Shown here piece after piece: positions 12,030 to 20,183 of a DNA stretch of 20,943 bases; within the stretch, counting starts at the first letter, position 1; every line of letters starts with the position of its first letter. Both the position numbers and the translations under genes were made by a program. The notes beneath the pieces are model-generated. The model was given only the letters and a program-made list of their open reading frames with translations, made no database searches and was not told the DNA's origin. The stretch spans positions 1-20,943 of the IMG/VR virus record IMGVR_UViG_3300032006_000115. The stretch is one strand, 5' to 3'. This DNA comes from a virus.

Positions 12030-12371
12030 CTACAACTCCTCTTCGCAGGTGAGGACCATTATGCGATTGAGCTCTTCGATATTGTTTACCGCCCGAATGT
12101 ACAGGTAGCGGCTTCCAAACTTCGCGCGGTGTTCTGGCGTCAATCCAGACTGGTAGCGGATCGTGATGCGATGGGTAGCGTTGGCGACCAGCTGGTGCGC
12201 TTGGATCAGCTCATCGCCACTGAGCGTCTCGACCTTGGCGTGCACGGTTGCCAAGTTGGACCAATCACCAGTCCGCTCGCCACGGGTGCCAGTACCAGTT
12301 GGCGGAGTCTGCAGCACGATCACCTGTCGCAGGCTTCCCGTGTTGAACTTGGCGAGAAGTTTGTTACGCAT
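12030..12371 (-). CDS. Head closure protein (SPP1 gp16-like / phage head-tail adaptor)
   Basis: 113 residues from the ATG at 12371, which gives an 8-base overlap with the connector; the longer ORF start at 12407 lies inside the connector. The order is an N-terminal MRNKLLAKFNTGSLRQVIVLQ strand, GDWSNLATVHAKVETLSGDELIQAHQLVANATHRITIRY, and a final YLYIRAVNNIEELNRIMVLTCEE. This is the compact beta-barrel pattern of the SPP1 gp16 / HK97 head-tail adaptor family, which closes the connector and keeps DNA in the head. A GAGGAG at its 3' end serves as ribosome-binding site for the next gene. Confidence 0.9.
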   Translation of the reverse strand: MRNKLLAKFNTGSLRQVIVLQTPPTGTGTRGERTGDWSNLATVHAKVETLSGDELIQAHQLVANATHRITIRYQSGLTPEHRAKFGSRYLYIRAVNNIEELNRIMVLTCEEEL

Positions 12372-13005
12372 AAGCGACCTGCGCCCCCACGCAACCCATC
12401 TCGGCATCGAGCTGCGGCAAGATACCCCGCCCGATTATGGTGTTCTGATCAAACCCCGTGCCGCGATGGTTGTACCAGTAGTCGACGCAGTCCTTGACGG
12501 CCTGCCGAACCACATACGGCACATCGCTTTGGCTCGCGTATCCGGCCGTGTGCGTTATCGTTATGTCTTGAATAACTTCATAGGTCGTCGGCCAAGTCAC
12601 GTTCTTCGCCGGCACGATGCGGCCGTACACGCCATCTGTGGCGACTCGGTACTGACTGCTCGCCAGAGTTTGGCTGTCGCCGTTGGTGTCCAGGTAGGTG
12701 ATTGACGACACCGCCCCGAATGGCGGGCGGGCAATCTGGATCGCGTTGCCGATCCAATACCGTGGATCTTGCCAGCCATCGCAAACGAGCTTCCACGTCG
12801 ACTGCATAATCGAACACTTGTAGCGATCTTCGAGGAATGCTGCCGCCTCAAGAATGAGGCGCTGCAACATCGAATCGTCATCGGTCGTGGTGATGTACGA
12901 GTACGACTTGCAGTCATTCAGGGGAACGGGCAGTGTCGTCGGCTGTGTGGTTCTGACGTGCACGGCGTTTCCGTTTCGGTTTGGCTTTTGGTTTGTCGAG
13001 ACCAT
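12364..13005 (-). CDS. Head-tail connector (gp6-like / phiE125 gp8 family)
   Basis: 213 residues from the first ATG at 13005; a GTG at 12963 is an alternative that would shorten the overlap with the previous gene, and neither has a clear ribosome-binding site. The core LQRLILEAAAFLEDRYKCSIMQSTWKLVCDGW, then IQIARPPFGAVSSITYLDTNGDSQTLASSQYRV, and the helical end RQAVKDCVDYWYNHRG match the gp6-like connector layout. In that family an all-helical N-terminal segment docks under the portal. The middle YLDTNGDSQTL is the conserved beta part. It ends 8 bases inside the next gene. Confidence 0.88.
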   Translation of the reverse strand: MVSTNQKPNRNGNAVHVRTTQPTTLPVPLNDCKSYSYITTTDDDSMLQRLILEAAAFLEDRYKCSIMQSTWKLVCDGWQDPRYWIGNAIQIARPPFGAVSSITYLDTNGDSQTLASSQYRVATDGVYGRIVPAKNVTWPTTYEVIQDITITHTAGYASQSDVPYVVRQAVKDCVDYWYNHRGTGFDQNTIIGRGILPQLDAEMGCVGAQVAYA

Positions 13006-13117
13006 CGGCCGGCGAGGCGATCTTCCGAATTACCAGAAGTTCGCCTTCGCCGTTGCCAATGTCCCGTACGGTGTGGGCACGATACCCACGCCAGTCTTGG
13101 TTAAATTTCACGAACAT
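12914..13117 (-). CDS. Small hypothetical protein between capsid and connector genes
   Basis: 67 residues starting at TAATG shared with the capsid stop. The N-terminal 35 residues (MFVKFNQDWRGYRAHTVRDI, then GELLVIRKIA) look like a short beta-rich domain. The C-terminus is a strongly basic linker (KPKAKPKRKRRARQN). Small proteins of this kind sit between capsid and connector in related phage modules, from memory; their role is unclear. It overlaps the connector ORF by up to 92 bases if that gene uses its first ATG. The coupled start and its place in the operon are the main support. Confidence 0.7.
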   Translation of the reverse strand: MFVKFNQDWRGYRAHTVRDIGNGEGELLVIRKIASPADGLDKPKAKPKRKRRARQNHTADDTARSPE

Positions 13118-14469
13118 TAAGAGGCCGCCGTTTTGAGACCGACCACGGCACCAGCTGACGAACCGTCGCCAGCTCGATGGAATTCCAGGTCGTAGCGAGA
13201 AATAAGTTTCAAAGTCAAAACGTCTTCGTTGAAGGCGTAATGCTCGGAGCTGGTCACGTCGATTGCAGTGCGATCGCCCAGCACTAATGCCTGGCGGAAG
13301 TCGCCAAAGAACAACGCAAACTTGTCCGCAGCCTCTGCCGGCATCGCTTCGGTGAAGTTGATCGGGTAGCCGAACAGCTGTGCACCTGACCCGTCGGCGA
13401 TATTGCCTGCCGTGTTACCGCCAGCGGCGTATAGCAACCGCTGGACCGCATCAGCAAATGCCGCACGATTCATCAGCCAGCTCGCACCGACATGAAACTT
13501 GTCGGGCAGCAGTGCCGCGACTGCATTCAAGTTCGCGAGCGTGATATCCTCGAATGCGGTGTTGCCACTGCTCATCGTGACCACGCCAGCGGCACCGATA
13601 CCAGAAACGAGTCCGGTGATGCCGCCGTATGCACTTGTGCCGTCGCCGTCAACCAGTTCGACGTCCATCCGCGCGCCCAGTTCATAACCGGCACGGGATG
13701 CAACACGGTCGGCCATGTTCACGATTGAATCGTTGATTAATTCCCAACTGATTTTCGTGAGCACGGCTCGCTTCACGGCCGTCAGGGCGACTTGTCCCCA
13801 GACCACGTCGGACGCTGTAATCGCCGACGCTTCGCCCGGATACTGCACCGTTTGACCTGACACGATGGTCGGGATCTTCAGGGTGTCGCTTGTCATCGGG
13901 AACCGGTCCGAGATGCGCGGAGTGACGCCGACCGCATCGCGCGCTTCGAGTACTGCGTCACTGAGCGGATCGGGCACGGTGTAGCCGCCTTGGCTGTCAG
14001 TCCCTTCCGTTTGTGCAGCTCTGAATCCGACAAGGTTGTCACGGCACCAGTCGGCCGCGTGGCGATCTTTCAGAATCGCGGCCTTGATCCACATGCCGGC
14101 TTCGTATGCGTGCTGTTCAGCCTTCGGGCCTTTGAATGCCTTGAGCGCGCCAACGTTTTGCCAACCGAGGGAACGAATGTTGTATTCCGGCTTCTCGGGA
14201 GCGGCCAGTTCTTGCGACTGCGCCTTGGCGGGCGTCTTCATTTCCAGCCGGAGCGATTCCAGCTTCTCGGCCCGTACCAGCTCGCGGTACAGTCCAGTCG
14301 AGTCGTCGCCATCTTCTTTGCCAATGTCAGCTAACAGGGCGTCGAATTGCGTGTGGTCCTGTTCCGTTAGCTCACGGTCTTCACTCTCGGCGAGCGCAAC
14401 AATGGCTTCGGCTTCGGCATGCTTGGCGGCGATCTTCTCTCGGATGGCCAGTGGGTCGTGCTTGCTCAT
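13117..14469 (-). CDS. HK97-fold major capsid protein with delta (scaffold) domain
   Basis: 450 residues from the ATG at 14469, with GGAG about 8 bases before it. A GTG extension to 14511 would run through the U8 hairpin and was rejected. Residues 1 to about 95 are charged and helical (IREKIAAKHAEAEAIVALAESEDRELT), as in the delta domain that acts as internal scaffold and is removed by the protease. The shell domain starts near GTDSQGGYTVPDPL (157-169), with the usual N-arm, and contains KRAVLTKISWELINDS, GASWLMNRAAFADAV and LFGYPINFTEAMP, all typical of HK97-type capsids. The cleavage point cannot be fixed by eye. The TAA stop shares one base with the next gene's ATG. Confidence 0.95.
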   Translation of the reverse strand: MSKHDPLAIREKIAAKHAEAEAIVALAESEDRELTEQDHTQFDALLADIGKEDGDDSTGLYRELVRAEKLESLRLEMKTPAKAQSQELAAPEKPEYNIRSLGWQNVGALKAFKGPKAEQHAYEAGMWIKAAILKDRHAADWCRDNLVGFRAAQTEGTDSQGGYTVPDPLSDAVLEARDAVGVTPRISDRFPMTSDTLKIPTIVSGQTVQYPGEASAITASDVVWGQVALTAVKRAVLTKISWELINDSIVNMADRVASRAGYELGARMDVELVDGDGTSAYGGITGLVSGIGAAGVVTMSSGNTAFEDITLANLNAVAALLPDKFHVGASWLMNRAAFADAVQRLLYAAGGNTAGNIADGSGAQLFGYPINFTEAMPAEAADKFALFFGDFRQALVLGDRTAIDVTSSEHYAFNEDVLTLKLISRYDLEFHRAGDGSSAGAVVGLKTAAS

Positions 14470-14509
14470 TTCGTGCTCCGGGCGATGCCGGCGAGCACAC
14501 TGCAGGCAC

Positions 14510-14572
14510 AAAAAAAACGCGGCGCGAATCGCCGGCGAGGTTGGAATCTCGTCGGTGATCTGCGCCGCGTTT
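14510..14572 (-). terminator. Long hairpin followed by U8, between protease and capsid genes
   Basis: Read on the minus strand, AAACGCGGCGC (14572-14562) pairs perfectly with GCGCCGCGTTT (14525-14515). The space between holds a second pairing segment (ATCACCGACGAG against CTCGCCGGCGAT, two A-C mismatches). The hairpin is followed directly by eight T residues (14517-14510). It lies 77 bases after the protease stop and 40 bases before the capsid start. The shape is that of an intrinsic terminator, but its place inside the head operon suggests attenuation or an mRNA end rather than a full stop. The rest of 14470-14648 holds no supported gene. A TTGACG lies upstream of the hairpin but has no convincing -10 box. 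Confidence 0.75.
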
Positions 14573-14648
14573 ATGTCGGCCGCTTAGATCTGCCATGCGT
14601 CAAGCGCACGGCTATAAGTTGTCGCCCGTTAATCTAGCCGATCGGCCT

Positions 14649-15539
14649 TTATTCTCCAAACACGCTTGCGGGTGGCGGGTTAAGCCGCAGCCATGCTCGG
14701 GCCCGGTTCCGTTTCTTCAGCTCGGGATTCCGCTTGTTGTCGAACCAGTTGGCGACCTCCGCCATTTTCTTGGCGGACTTGGTTCCGCCGTCTGGAGTCC
14801 AGACGCCTTCTTCGGGGGTGCCCGCATGCCACGCCTCGACGCCGGGGGTGTCGGGTCCCCTGGTCTGCACCGCTGCCAGCTGTGCAAGGTTCTGGCGAGT
14901 CTCGTCACCTGCCTCGCCGGCCAGCAGCACGGAAGGGGTGTTGCGATATTTGCCCTCGGGAACCAGGCACGCTGCGATCGCCAGGTTCTCAGTAACGTCA
15001 TCGACGAATCCCAGCTCCAGCGACTGCGAACTGGTGAACCAGGTTTCGGCATTCATGTATGCCCGCAGGGTGTCCTCATCCAGCGAGACCCGCGTCAGGT
15101 ATGTCGCTACGATACTGTCATCAATAGCCCGGAGCGTGCCAGTCATTCGCTCGATATCGGATGCACCCTGGTCCAATGCATTTGCATCGCCCGCCAACGA
15201 CAGTGCCGTCCACGAGTTGTGGATCATAAGCATGCCGTTCTCGGATATAGTCACCCGGTCGCCTGCCATCGCAATGACGCTGGCGATACTGGCCGCCAGT
15301 CCATCCACGGCGGTAACAGTCGGCACCGACAGCCGGCGAATCTGGTTGTATATCGCCCAGCCTGCAAACACATCGCCGCCCGGTGAGTTGATGCGGAACG
15401 TGATGCCGTCAGGTGCATCGAGTCCCGACACCTCATCATAGAACGCAGCCGCATTCACTCCCCCAAACTCCTCGCCGATCTCGCCATAGATCAGGACTTC
15501 GGCAGACTTGCCGCGAATGTAATTATTTATTTTCCACAT
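14649..15539 (-). CDS. ClpP-like prohead (head maturation) protease
   Basis: 296 residues from the ATG at 15539, which has GGAGGG about 8 bases upstream. An upstream in-frame start at 15749 lies inside the portal gene and was rejected. The fold signature of ClpP/S49 phage proteases is clear: FRINSPGGDVFAGWAIYNQI (NSPGG at 51-55), the nucleophile Ser84 in DGLAAS, and His107 in MLMIHNSW. The oligomeric enzyme sits inside the prohead and clips the capsid delta domain and possibly itself. The C-terminal ~100 residues (from GEAGDETRQNLAQL) look less ordered and end basic. It sits between portal and capsid, as in HK97-type modules. The hairpin at 14510-14572 follows it. Confidence 0.93.
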   Translation of the reverse strand: MWKINNYIRGKSAEVLIYGEIGEEFGGVNAAAFYDEVSGLDAPDGITFRINSPGGDVFAGWAIYNQIRRLSVPTVTAVDGLAASIASVIAMAGDRVTISENGMLMIHNSWTALSLAGDANALDQGASDIERMTGTLRAIDDSIVATYLTRVSLDEDTLRAYMNAETWFTSSQSLELGFVDDVTENLAIAACLVPEGKYRNTPSVLLAGEAGDETRQNLAQLAAVQTRGPDTPGVEAWHAGTPEEGVWTPDGGTKSAKKMAEVANWFDNKRNPELKKRNRARAWLRLNPPPASVFGE

Positions 15540-17181
15540 CGGGAGCCCTCCAGGCTTGCATAGCAATCTCGTTCGGGAATGTTTCCAGCTCATCAAACAG
15601 GGCGGACAATGCCTTCGGCAGCTTGTCCCGGGGCGTATCTTCCAGCACGGCGACCACTGACTTGCGATGGCGTGCGCAGTAGGCAGCCGCCAGCGAACCT
15701 GCGTGCAGTGGTCTACCAACCGCAGCCCACACTGCCGAGACTGGCTCAAGTGCCTTCGTCAGTGCTGGCAGTTTCGTCGCGTAGTAGTCCTCAACCCAGC
15801 TCACGAAATACCCTTTCCGATTCCGGCGCTTGGCTGCTGCCGTGATGTGCGCGAAGTCGCGGCGCTGCTCATTCCTCAGCCGGTCCGATGCCAGATCCTG
15901 GAACGCCTCAACCTCGTCCATTGGCTCGGCATCATCGACCGGCACATCTGCAGGGTTGATTGCGGGGTTGCGGAACAGGTCGCCCTTTCCATCGTCTCGC
16001 CTGTTCATGTTCAACTTACGGCGAGCTTCATTCGGCGTGATCAGTTCGGCAGAAATTAATTTCGTCAGCTGGTCAACGAGCGCGACATTGTCGGCCTCGA
16101 TCAGGCTTTGCAGGTTATGCTCGAAGTAAACTTTCTTCTGCGAGCGTTCATCCCCCGTCAACAACTTGAGGTCCGATTCGGCAGCCCACTTGCGAAGCCA
16201 CGGCATCAGCGTCTGCCCCAGGAACCTGCGATTCTCTTCGACTAGGGATGCATACGCCGTCGTTGTATTGTCGCCCAGCATATGAGGCGGGATGTTGAAC
16301 CACGACGCAATCTCGACTCGCTGGAACGCTCGCGACTGCAACCACTGCGAGTCTTCGTTCGAGATTGAGAACGGGACAATTTCCAGGCCGCCAGATAGCA
16401 CAGCGGTCGACGTGCTCGAATCGAGTCCGCGGTGCCGATCCTCAAACCGTTGTCGCAGGCTCGTCGCTTGATCTTCTGACAGGTGTGCGGCAGTCTTCAA
16501 TGCTATGTTCGGGCGGGCGTTGTTTCGGAAATGCCTGTTGCCGTGCTTCTCCTGAGCAAGCCCGAGTCCGAAGCTATTCTTCGCCATCGTAAACACGGAG
16601 TACCCTTGCCAGCCGTCACTCGATAACCCTTTCAAGTGGAATACATTTCGAGCAGGTATCTGCCGAGACTCATCGCGTGCGTCGCTGCTTGTCCAGTACG
16701 ACAAGTCTTCGCCGGTTGGATCCGGGTACGTTAACCCTGGTTCGAGGATTATCATTTCGACAGGACGGCCCGCACCATTCCGCCGGATCTCCGCGTAGCC
16801 GTTGCCCCATAGCAGGGCGTGCGCTTGCAGCGTCTCACGGAACGCAAAACTGGTGATCGTTGGAGTTGGGGCCGGACTGACATTCAGGAGCGACCACGCT
16901 GGATGGTACCGGACCCGCTCACGGTCGTCCGTCACCTCATCCCGCTCGTATATCTCCAACGGCAGCCCGGCGACTGTCTGACTGATCAGGTTCGTCGCCT
17001 GCCACACACTGGAGAACGTCAACGCCTTCTCGGCATTAATACGTTCCCCGCTGTCGGTGTTGTAGTTGCGGCCCAGCCCAGCCGACAGCCACTGCTCTTC
17101 GGGGAGCAACCCTGCGGCAATGGATGGAACAACCTCGGACACGCTGTGCTGCGTGACGATAATCTCGGTGCTCGCTTGCAT
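15523..17181 (-). CDS. HK97-family phage portal protein
   Basis: 552 residues. The opening WLSAGLGRNYNTDSGERINAEKALTFSSVWQATNLISQTVAGLPLEIY region, then WGNGYAEIRRNGAGRP, RHFRNNARPNIALKT and EIASWFNIPPHMLGD are characteristic of the HK97 portal family. The portal is the dodecameric ring at one head vertex through which DNA enters and leaves. The last ~170 residues go beyond the conserved core: a proline- and acid-rich linker (INPADVPVDDAEPMDEVEAF) leads to a basic helical tail, so this copy is longer than HK97's roughly 420 residues. It starts at TAATG shared with the large terminase, and its end overlaps the protease start by 17 bases. Confidence 0.95.
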   Translation of the reverse strand: MQASTEIIVTQHSVSEVVPSIAAGLLPEEQWLSAGLGRNYNTDSGERINAEKALTFSSVWQATNLISQTVAGLPLEIYERDEVTDDRERVRYHPAWSLLNVSPAPTPTITSFAFRETLQAHALLWGNGYAEIRRNGAGRPVEMIILEPGLTYPDPTGEDLSYWTSSDARDESRQIPARNVFHLKGLSSDGWQGYSVFTMAKNSFGLGLAQEKHGNRHFRNNARPNIALKTAAHLSEDQATSLRQRFEDRHRGLDSSTSTAVLSGGLEIVPFSISNEDSQWLQSRAFQRVEIASWFNIPPHMLGDNTTTAYASLVEENRRFLGQTLMPWLRKWAAESDLKLLTGDERSQKKVYFEHNLQSLIEADNVALVDQLTKLISAELITPNEARRKLNMNRRDDGKGDLFRNPAINPADVPVDDAEPMDEVEAFQDLASDRLRNEQRRDFAHITAAAKRRNRKGYFVSWVEDYYATKLPALTKALEPVSAVWAAVGRPLHAGSLAAAYCARHRKSVVAVLEDTPRDKLPKALSALFDELETFPNEIAMQAWRAPDVENK

Positions 17182-18686
17182 TAATAGATCGCCGGTTCGG
17201 GGTCTTTTTCAGGCGCTAAGCTCAACGCCATCGACATGAGAACCGCGACCACGCCATCGATGCGTGCATGCTGCGAACTCTTGACGGGGCGAATGAGACT
17301 ACGGTCGGACGTCGGCTTCACTTCCACGTTATGTATCTGCCATCCGAGACACTCATTCCCCGTGTGTTGTATCTTACCAGACGCGATACAAGACTCGAAC
17401 TCGCGGCACGGCTCGTTGTAAGTTCGGTAGTTTTGGGGGGCGTCAATGGTCTCGATCCCCTCCCGTGGGAGCTCTTGAAAAAACCATTCGGCATTATGCG
17501 CATCGAATGCAACCTGCCGGACCCGATATTGGTGGCAGATCTCGATAATACGCTTACACACGAATCGCTGGTCCACCCGGTCGCCCGGAGTGAATTCGAT
17601 CTCGCCTTGACGCTCCCAGAGCAGGTACGGAACCCTGTCCGTCTTCTCGTGGTCAAGCGCCGTTTCTCTCGGTATCCAATTCCAGCACAGCACCTTGTAC
17701 CCGTCGTCCTCAGTCCGGGCAGTGATCGCGAAAGACGTCAGATCGTTCTTCGCACTCAGATCCGCCCCGCCGAACCACGTCCCGTCGCGACTTATCTCTG
17801 CGACTTGGCACTTCTCCCAGTTGTCTTGATTCAGCCACTTGCTGGTCGATGCCGTGTGCTGGTTCAGGTACAGTCGGCGAAAATCGTTCTCGATCCTCGG
17901 CATCGCCTTCGCGCGTTTGCATAGGCGTTTCATTTCGTCGAGTGATCTGAAATCCCCGAGGGCGGGGTTGCACTTACGCCAAGTCTTGACCAGATCCCAG
18001 CGATCGTTTTCGGCCGCCTCATAAATGATCGGCAGGTACGACGGGTCCTTTATGATGCCGTCGCGAACCTGCGAGGCGTACTGCCACTGCTCAAACTCCA
18101 GCGTCTGGCGGTTGTAGTTGCCGGCAGTTGTGATCGTGACCATAAGTGGCGAGTCGACCTTACCCATACCGGTTACGAAACTGGTGTAGAGCTCGCGATC
18201 TTTCGCAACATGGATCTCGTCGTAGACCACCATCGTCGGCTCGGAACCGTGCATCGCACCCGCCTCAGATGCAACCGCGCGGAAGGTCGACCCCGTCTTG
18301 TTGTTGATGATGGTATGCGTTGACTTGCGGATCGTGACGAACTTCATGAGACGCGGGTTATTCCGCAGCATCGCCTCGACCTTGTTCCACAGGAACCTCG
18401 CCTGGTCGCGGGTTGATGCCGCACAGAAAAACTGACGGTACGGCCGCATGTCACGCAGGAACCTTTCAAGCACCAGCGCGGCCGCGAGCTCCGTCTTGCC
18501 ATTCGCTCTCGGCAACCATATTCCGCAGTGCTTGTACTGCCGGTCGCCCTTGTCCGTGTACGTGCCGATCAGCTTCTTGACGATACGTTTCTGCCACGGG
18601 CGCAGGTTGAACGACTCACCTGTCGTGGGGTGCGTCAGGAAGTTAATAAAGTCGACAGCCTGCTGTCCGGGGTCGGTTGCAATCAT
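17181..18686 (-). CDS. Terminase large subunit (Terminase_1 / HK97-like family)
   Basis: 501 residues, full length for the family. The ATPase domain carries a Walker A-like LPRANGKTE at 58-66 and a Walker B MVVYDEIH at 152-159, where the DE pair is the catalytic acid site. A coupling motif candidate is TITTAGN at 184-190. The RNase H-like nuclease domain keeps its acidic residues: Asp309 in GGADLSAKNDLTS, Asp395 in VAFDAHNAE and Asp477 in HARIDGVVA. The protein pumps DNA into the prohead at the portal vertex and cuts concatemers. It begins within the last codons of the small subunit (ATGA overlap), and its TAA stop shares a base with the portal start (TAATG). No damage is seen. Confidence 0.96.
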   Translation of the reverse strand: MIATDPGQQAVDFINFLTHPTTGESFNLRPWQKRIVKKLIGTYTDKGDRQYKHCGIWLPRANGKTELAAALVLERFLRDMRPYRQFFCAASTRDQARFLWNKVEAMLRNNPRLMKFVTIRKSTHTIINNKTGSTFRAVASEAGAMHGSEPTMVVYDEIHVAKDRELYTSFVTGMGKVDSPLMVTITTAGNYNRQTLEFEQWQYASQVRDGIIKDPSYLPIIYEAAENDRWDLVKTWRKCNPALGDFRSLDEMKRLCKRAKAMPRIENDFRRLYLNQHTASTSKWLNQDNWEKCQVAEISRDGTWFGGADLSAKNDLTSFAITARTEDDGYKVLCWNWIPRETALDHEKTDRVPYLLWERQGEIEFTPGDRVDQRFVCKRIIEICHQYRVRQVAFDAHNAEWFFQELPREGIETIDAPQNYRTYNEPCREFESCIASGKIQHTGNECLGWQIHNVEVKPTSDRSLIRPVKSSQHARIDGVVAVLMSMALSLAPEKDPEPAIY

Positions 18687-19147
18687 GCTCGCATCAACTC
18701 ATCTAAGGCATCGAGCGCCTTCTCAGCACCCGGCACGGAGATACGCGAAAGGCTGCTCGGCGTGAGCCCGAACTCGGCTTGCAACTTTATCAAGCTCGCC
18801 TTGTTCATATGCATTTCGGTAACGTATGGGTTGCGTTTGAAACTGTCGCCGTTCGGCAGAACAGCACCGTACTTGTTCACCGCATCCACTGCGCTGCGAT
18901 ATTGAATGTACGTGTCGGTGTAGACTTCCAAAGCATGGGCGTACACTGGCGACAGGATGCCGAGCGCTTCCAGCGCATCGAGCAAGTTCTCCCAGGCTAC
19001 TTTGCCAACCTTGCTATCGTTAAACCGCTCCGGCATCGGGGGTCGCCCGGGAGGTGCCTCCGGCTCGTTTTCGTTTATCCGATCTTTGTTTGGCTCGCCG
19101 GCGAGTATTTTCAACTTCGTCGGCCTTGGCAGTCTGCCGCTTACCAT
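18683..19147 (-). CDS. Terminase small subunit, P27 family
   Basis: 154 residues from the ATG at 19147. An upstream in-frame ATG at 19228 was rejected because it would lie inside the radical SAM gene and add an unconserved arm. An AAAGG sequence sits about 8 bases before the chosen start. The N-terminus MVSGRLPRPTKLKILAG, then an acidic and proline-rich stretch (EPEAPPGRPP), then a helical body with LLDALEALGILSPVYAHALEVY and a C-terminal LQAEFGLTPSSLSRI segment is the layout of P27/HK97 gp1-type small terminases. These recognise the phage packaging site and hand the DNA to the large subunit. The stop overlaps the large terminase start as ATGA, so the two are translationally coupled. Confidence 0.9.
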   Translation of the reverse strand: MVSGRLPRPTKLKILAGEPNKDRINENEPEAPPGRPPMPERFNDSKVGKVAWENLLDALEALGILSPVYAHALEVYTDTYIQYRSAVDAVNKYGAVLPNGDSFKRNPYVTEMHMNKASLIKLQAEFGLTPSSLSRISVPGAEKALDALDELMRA

Positions 19148-19163
19148 TGCTGTTCGCCTTTCG

Positions 19164-20183
19164 CTAGAGAGTTGCGCCGCTGGTTTCGACGCAGTGCTTG
19201 CAAACCGGGTTCGCTGCATAGCCGCCATCGCGGTGGAGCTGCTTTAGCTTCCGCATTTTCAGCCCGTCCCATGCTTCTCGGATTGTCATGTCGGCAACAT
19301 TCCCCATCGGCAAAGCACGGCCCGAGAAAGTGCAGCACGGCAGAATGTCGCCATTGCTGTCAACGACCATCAACTTGTACGGGAAGGAGCACCGGAAATC
19401 TCGCTTGTCATTTTCCAGCACTGGCAGCGGACTAGGTGCCGTCAGGTCATTGTCGATCCCGGGCAGGTTCACGCGATCTTGAAAGCCGATCATGTCGGCA
19501 ACGCCAGACCAGAGCGAAACGAAGTCATCGGCTTCGTGGATGTTTAGCTCGGTCTTCAGGAAGTTGACCCGCACCAGAGGCCAGGACACGCCGCGCTCAG
19601 CACGCCGATTCAGCAACCGGCGAACATTCCCAACGATACGGTCGAACTGGTTACTGTGCCGCATCAGCGCAAACGTCTCGGCCGTAGTGGCATCTAGCGA
19701 CACCATCACCTTCGACACCCTTGCGTCGATCAGCTCATCGATCTTCGCATCGTCCAGTAGCGTGCCATTCGTAGCGAAGTACACATTGAGCACGCCCCTC
19801 GCCCTTGCATAGTCGATGTACTTACAGATATCGGGCACCAGCAACGGCTCGTTTATGTAATTCAGTTTAATCGAGCACAAGCCGTACCGCTCGCCTTCGT
19901 CAATCACCTTCGCAAAGTCATGGAACGGGAGCGTCTTTTTCTTTATGACTTCATGGCCGTGGGTGCAGAACGAACACCGCAGATTGCAATGCGAGTTAAG
20001 CTCGAAGTCGAGTTGCAAGGGAAAACAGAATTCGCCCAGCGACTGCGCGACATGATACCGCTGCCGGTACCTACGCCACCGGGAAACATCCTTCGGCGCA
20101 GTTATGCCGCTCGGCAGCTCATCAAACAGCGACCGATTTAGCACTGCCGTCAGCTCATTTGCTCGCGACTTTTTTCCTGCCAT
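19164..20183 (-). CDS. Radical SAM/SPASM enzyme, putative DNA or sugar modification partner
   Basis: A 339-residue protein of the radical SAM superfamily. The SAM-binding [4Fe-4S] cluster motif CNLRCSFC supplies Cys66, Cys70 and Cys73. NEP at 111-113 stands where GGEP-like motifs bind the SAM amino group, and FATNG (136-140) ends the next strand. A C-terminal SPASM/twitch-like domain has Cys265, Cys283-Cys284 and the pair Cys328-xx-Cys331, with DSNGDILPCC and MGNVADMTIREAW typical of that domain. Such enzymes use a 5'-deoxyadenosyl radical to epimerise, oxidise or cross-link substrates. The start overlaps the end of the glycosyltransferase gene by 29 bases, and the stop lies 16 bases before the small terminase start. 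I infer that it tailors the modified base or its sugar. A peptide-modifying role is possible, but no precursor peptide gene is visible beside it. Confidence 0.85.
   Translation of the reverse strand: MAGKKSRANELTAVLNRSLFDELPSGITAPKDVSRWRRYRQRYHVAQSLGEFCFPLQLDFELNSHCNLRCSFCTHGHEVIKKKTLPFHDFAKVIDEGERYGLCSIKLNYINEPLLVPDICKYIDYARARGVLNVYFATNGTLLDDAKIDELIDARVSKVMVSLDATTAETFALMRHSNQFDRIVGNVRRLLNRRAERGVSWPLVRVNFLKTELNIHEADDFVSLWSGVADMIGFQDRVNLPGIDNDLTAPSPLPVLENDKRDFRCSFPYKLMVVDSNGDILPCCTFSGRALPMGNVADMTIREAWDGLKMRKLKQLHRDGGYAANPVCKHCVETSGATL

Noticed and set aside
14381-14596. 71-residue minus-strand frame spanning the hairpin and capsid start
   Set aside because: It translates the terminator stem, overlaps the capsid gene out of frame and has no ribosome-binding site.
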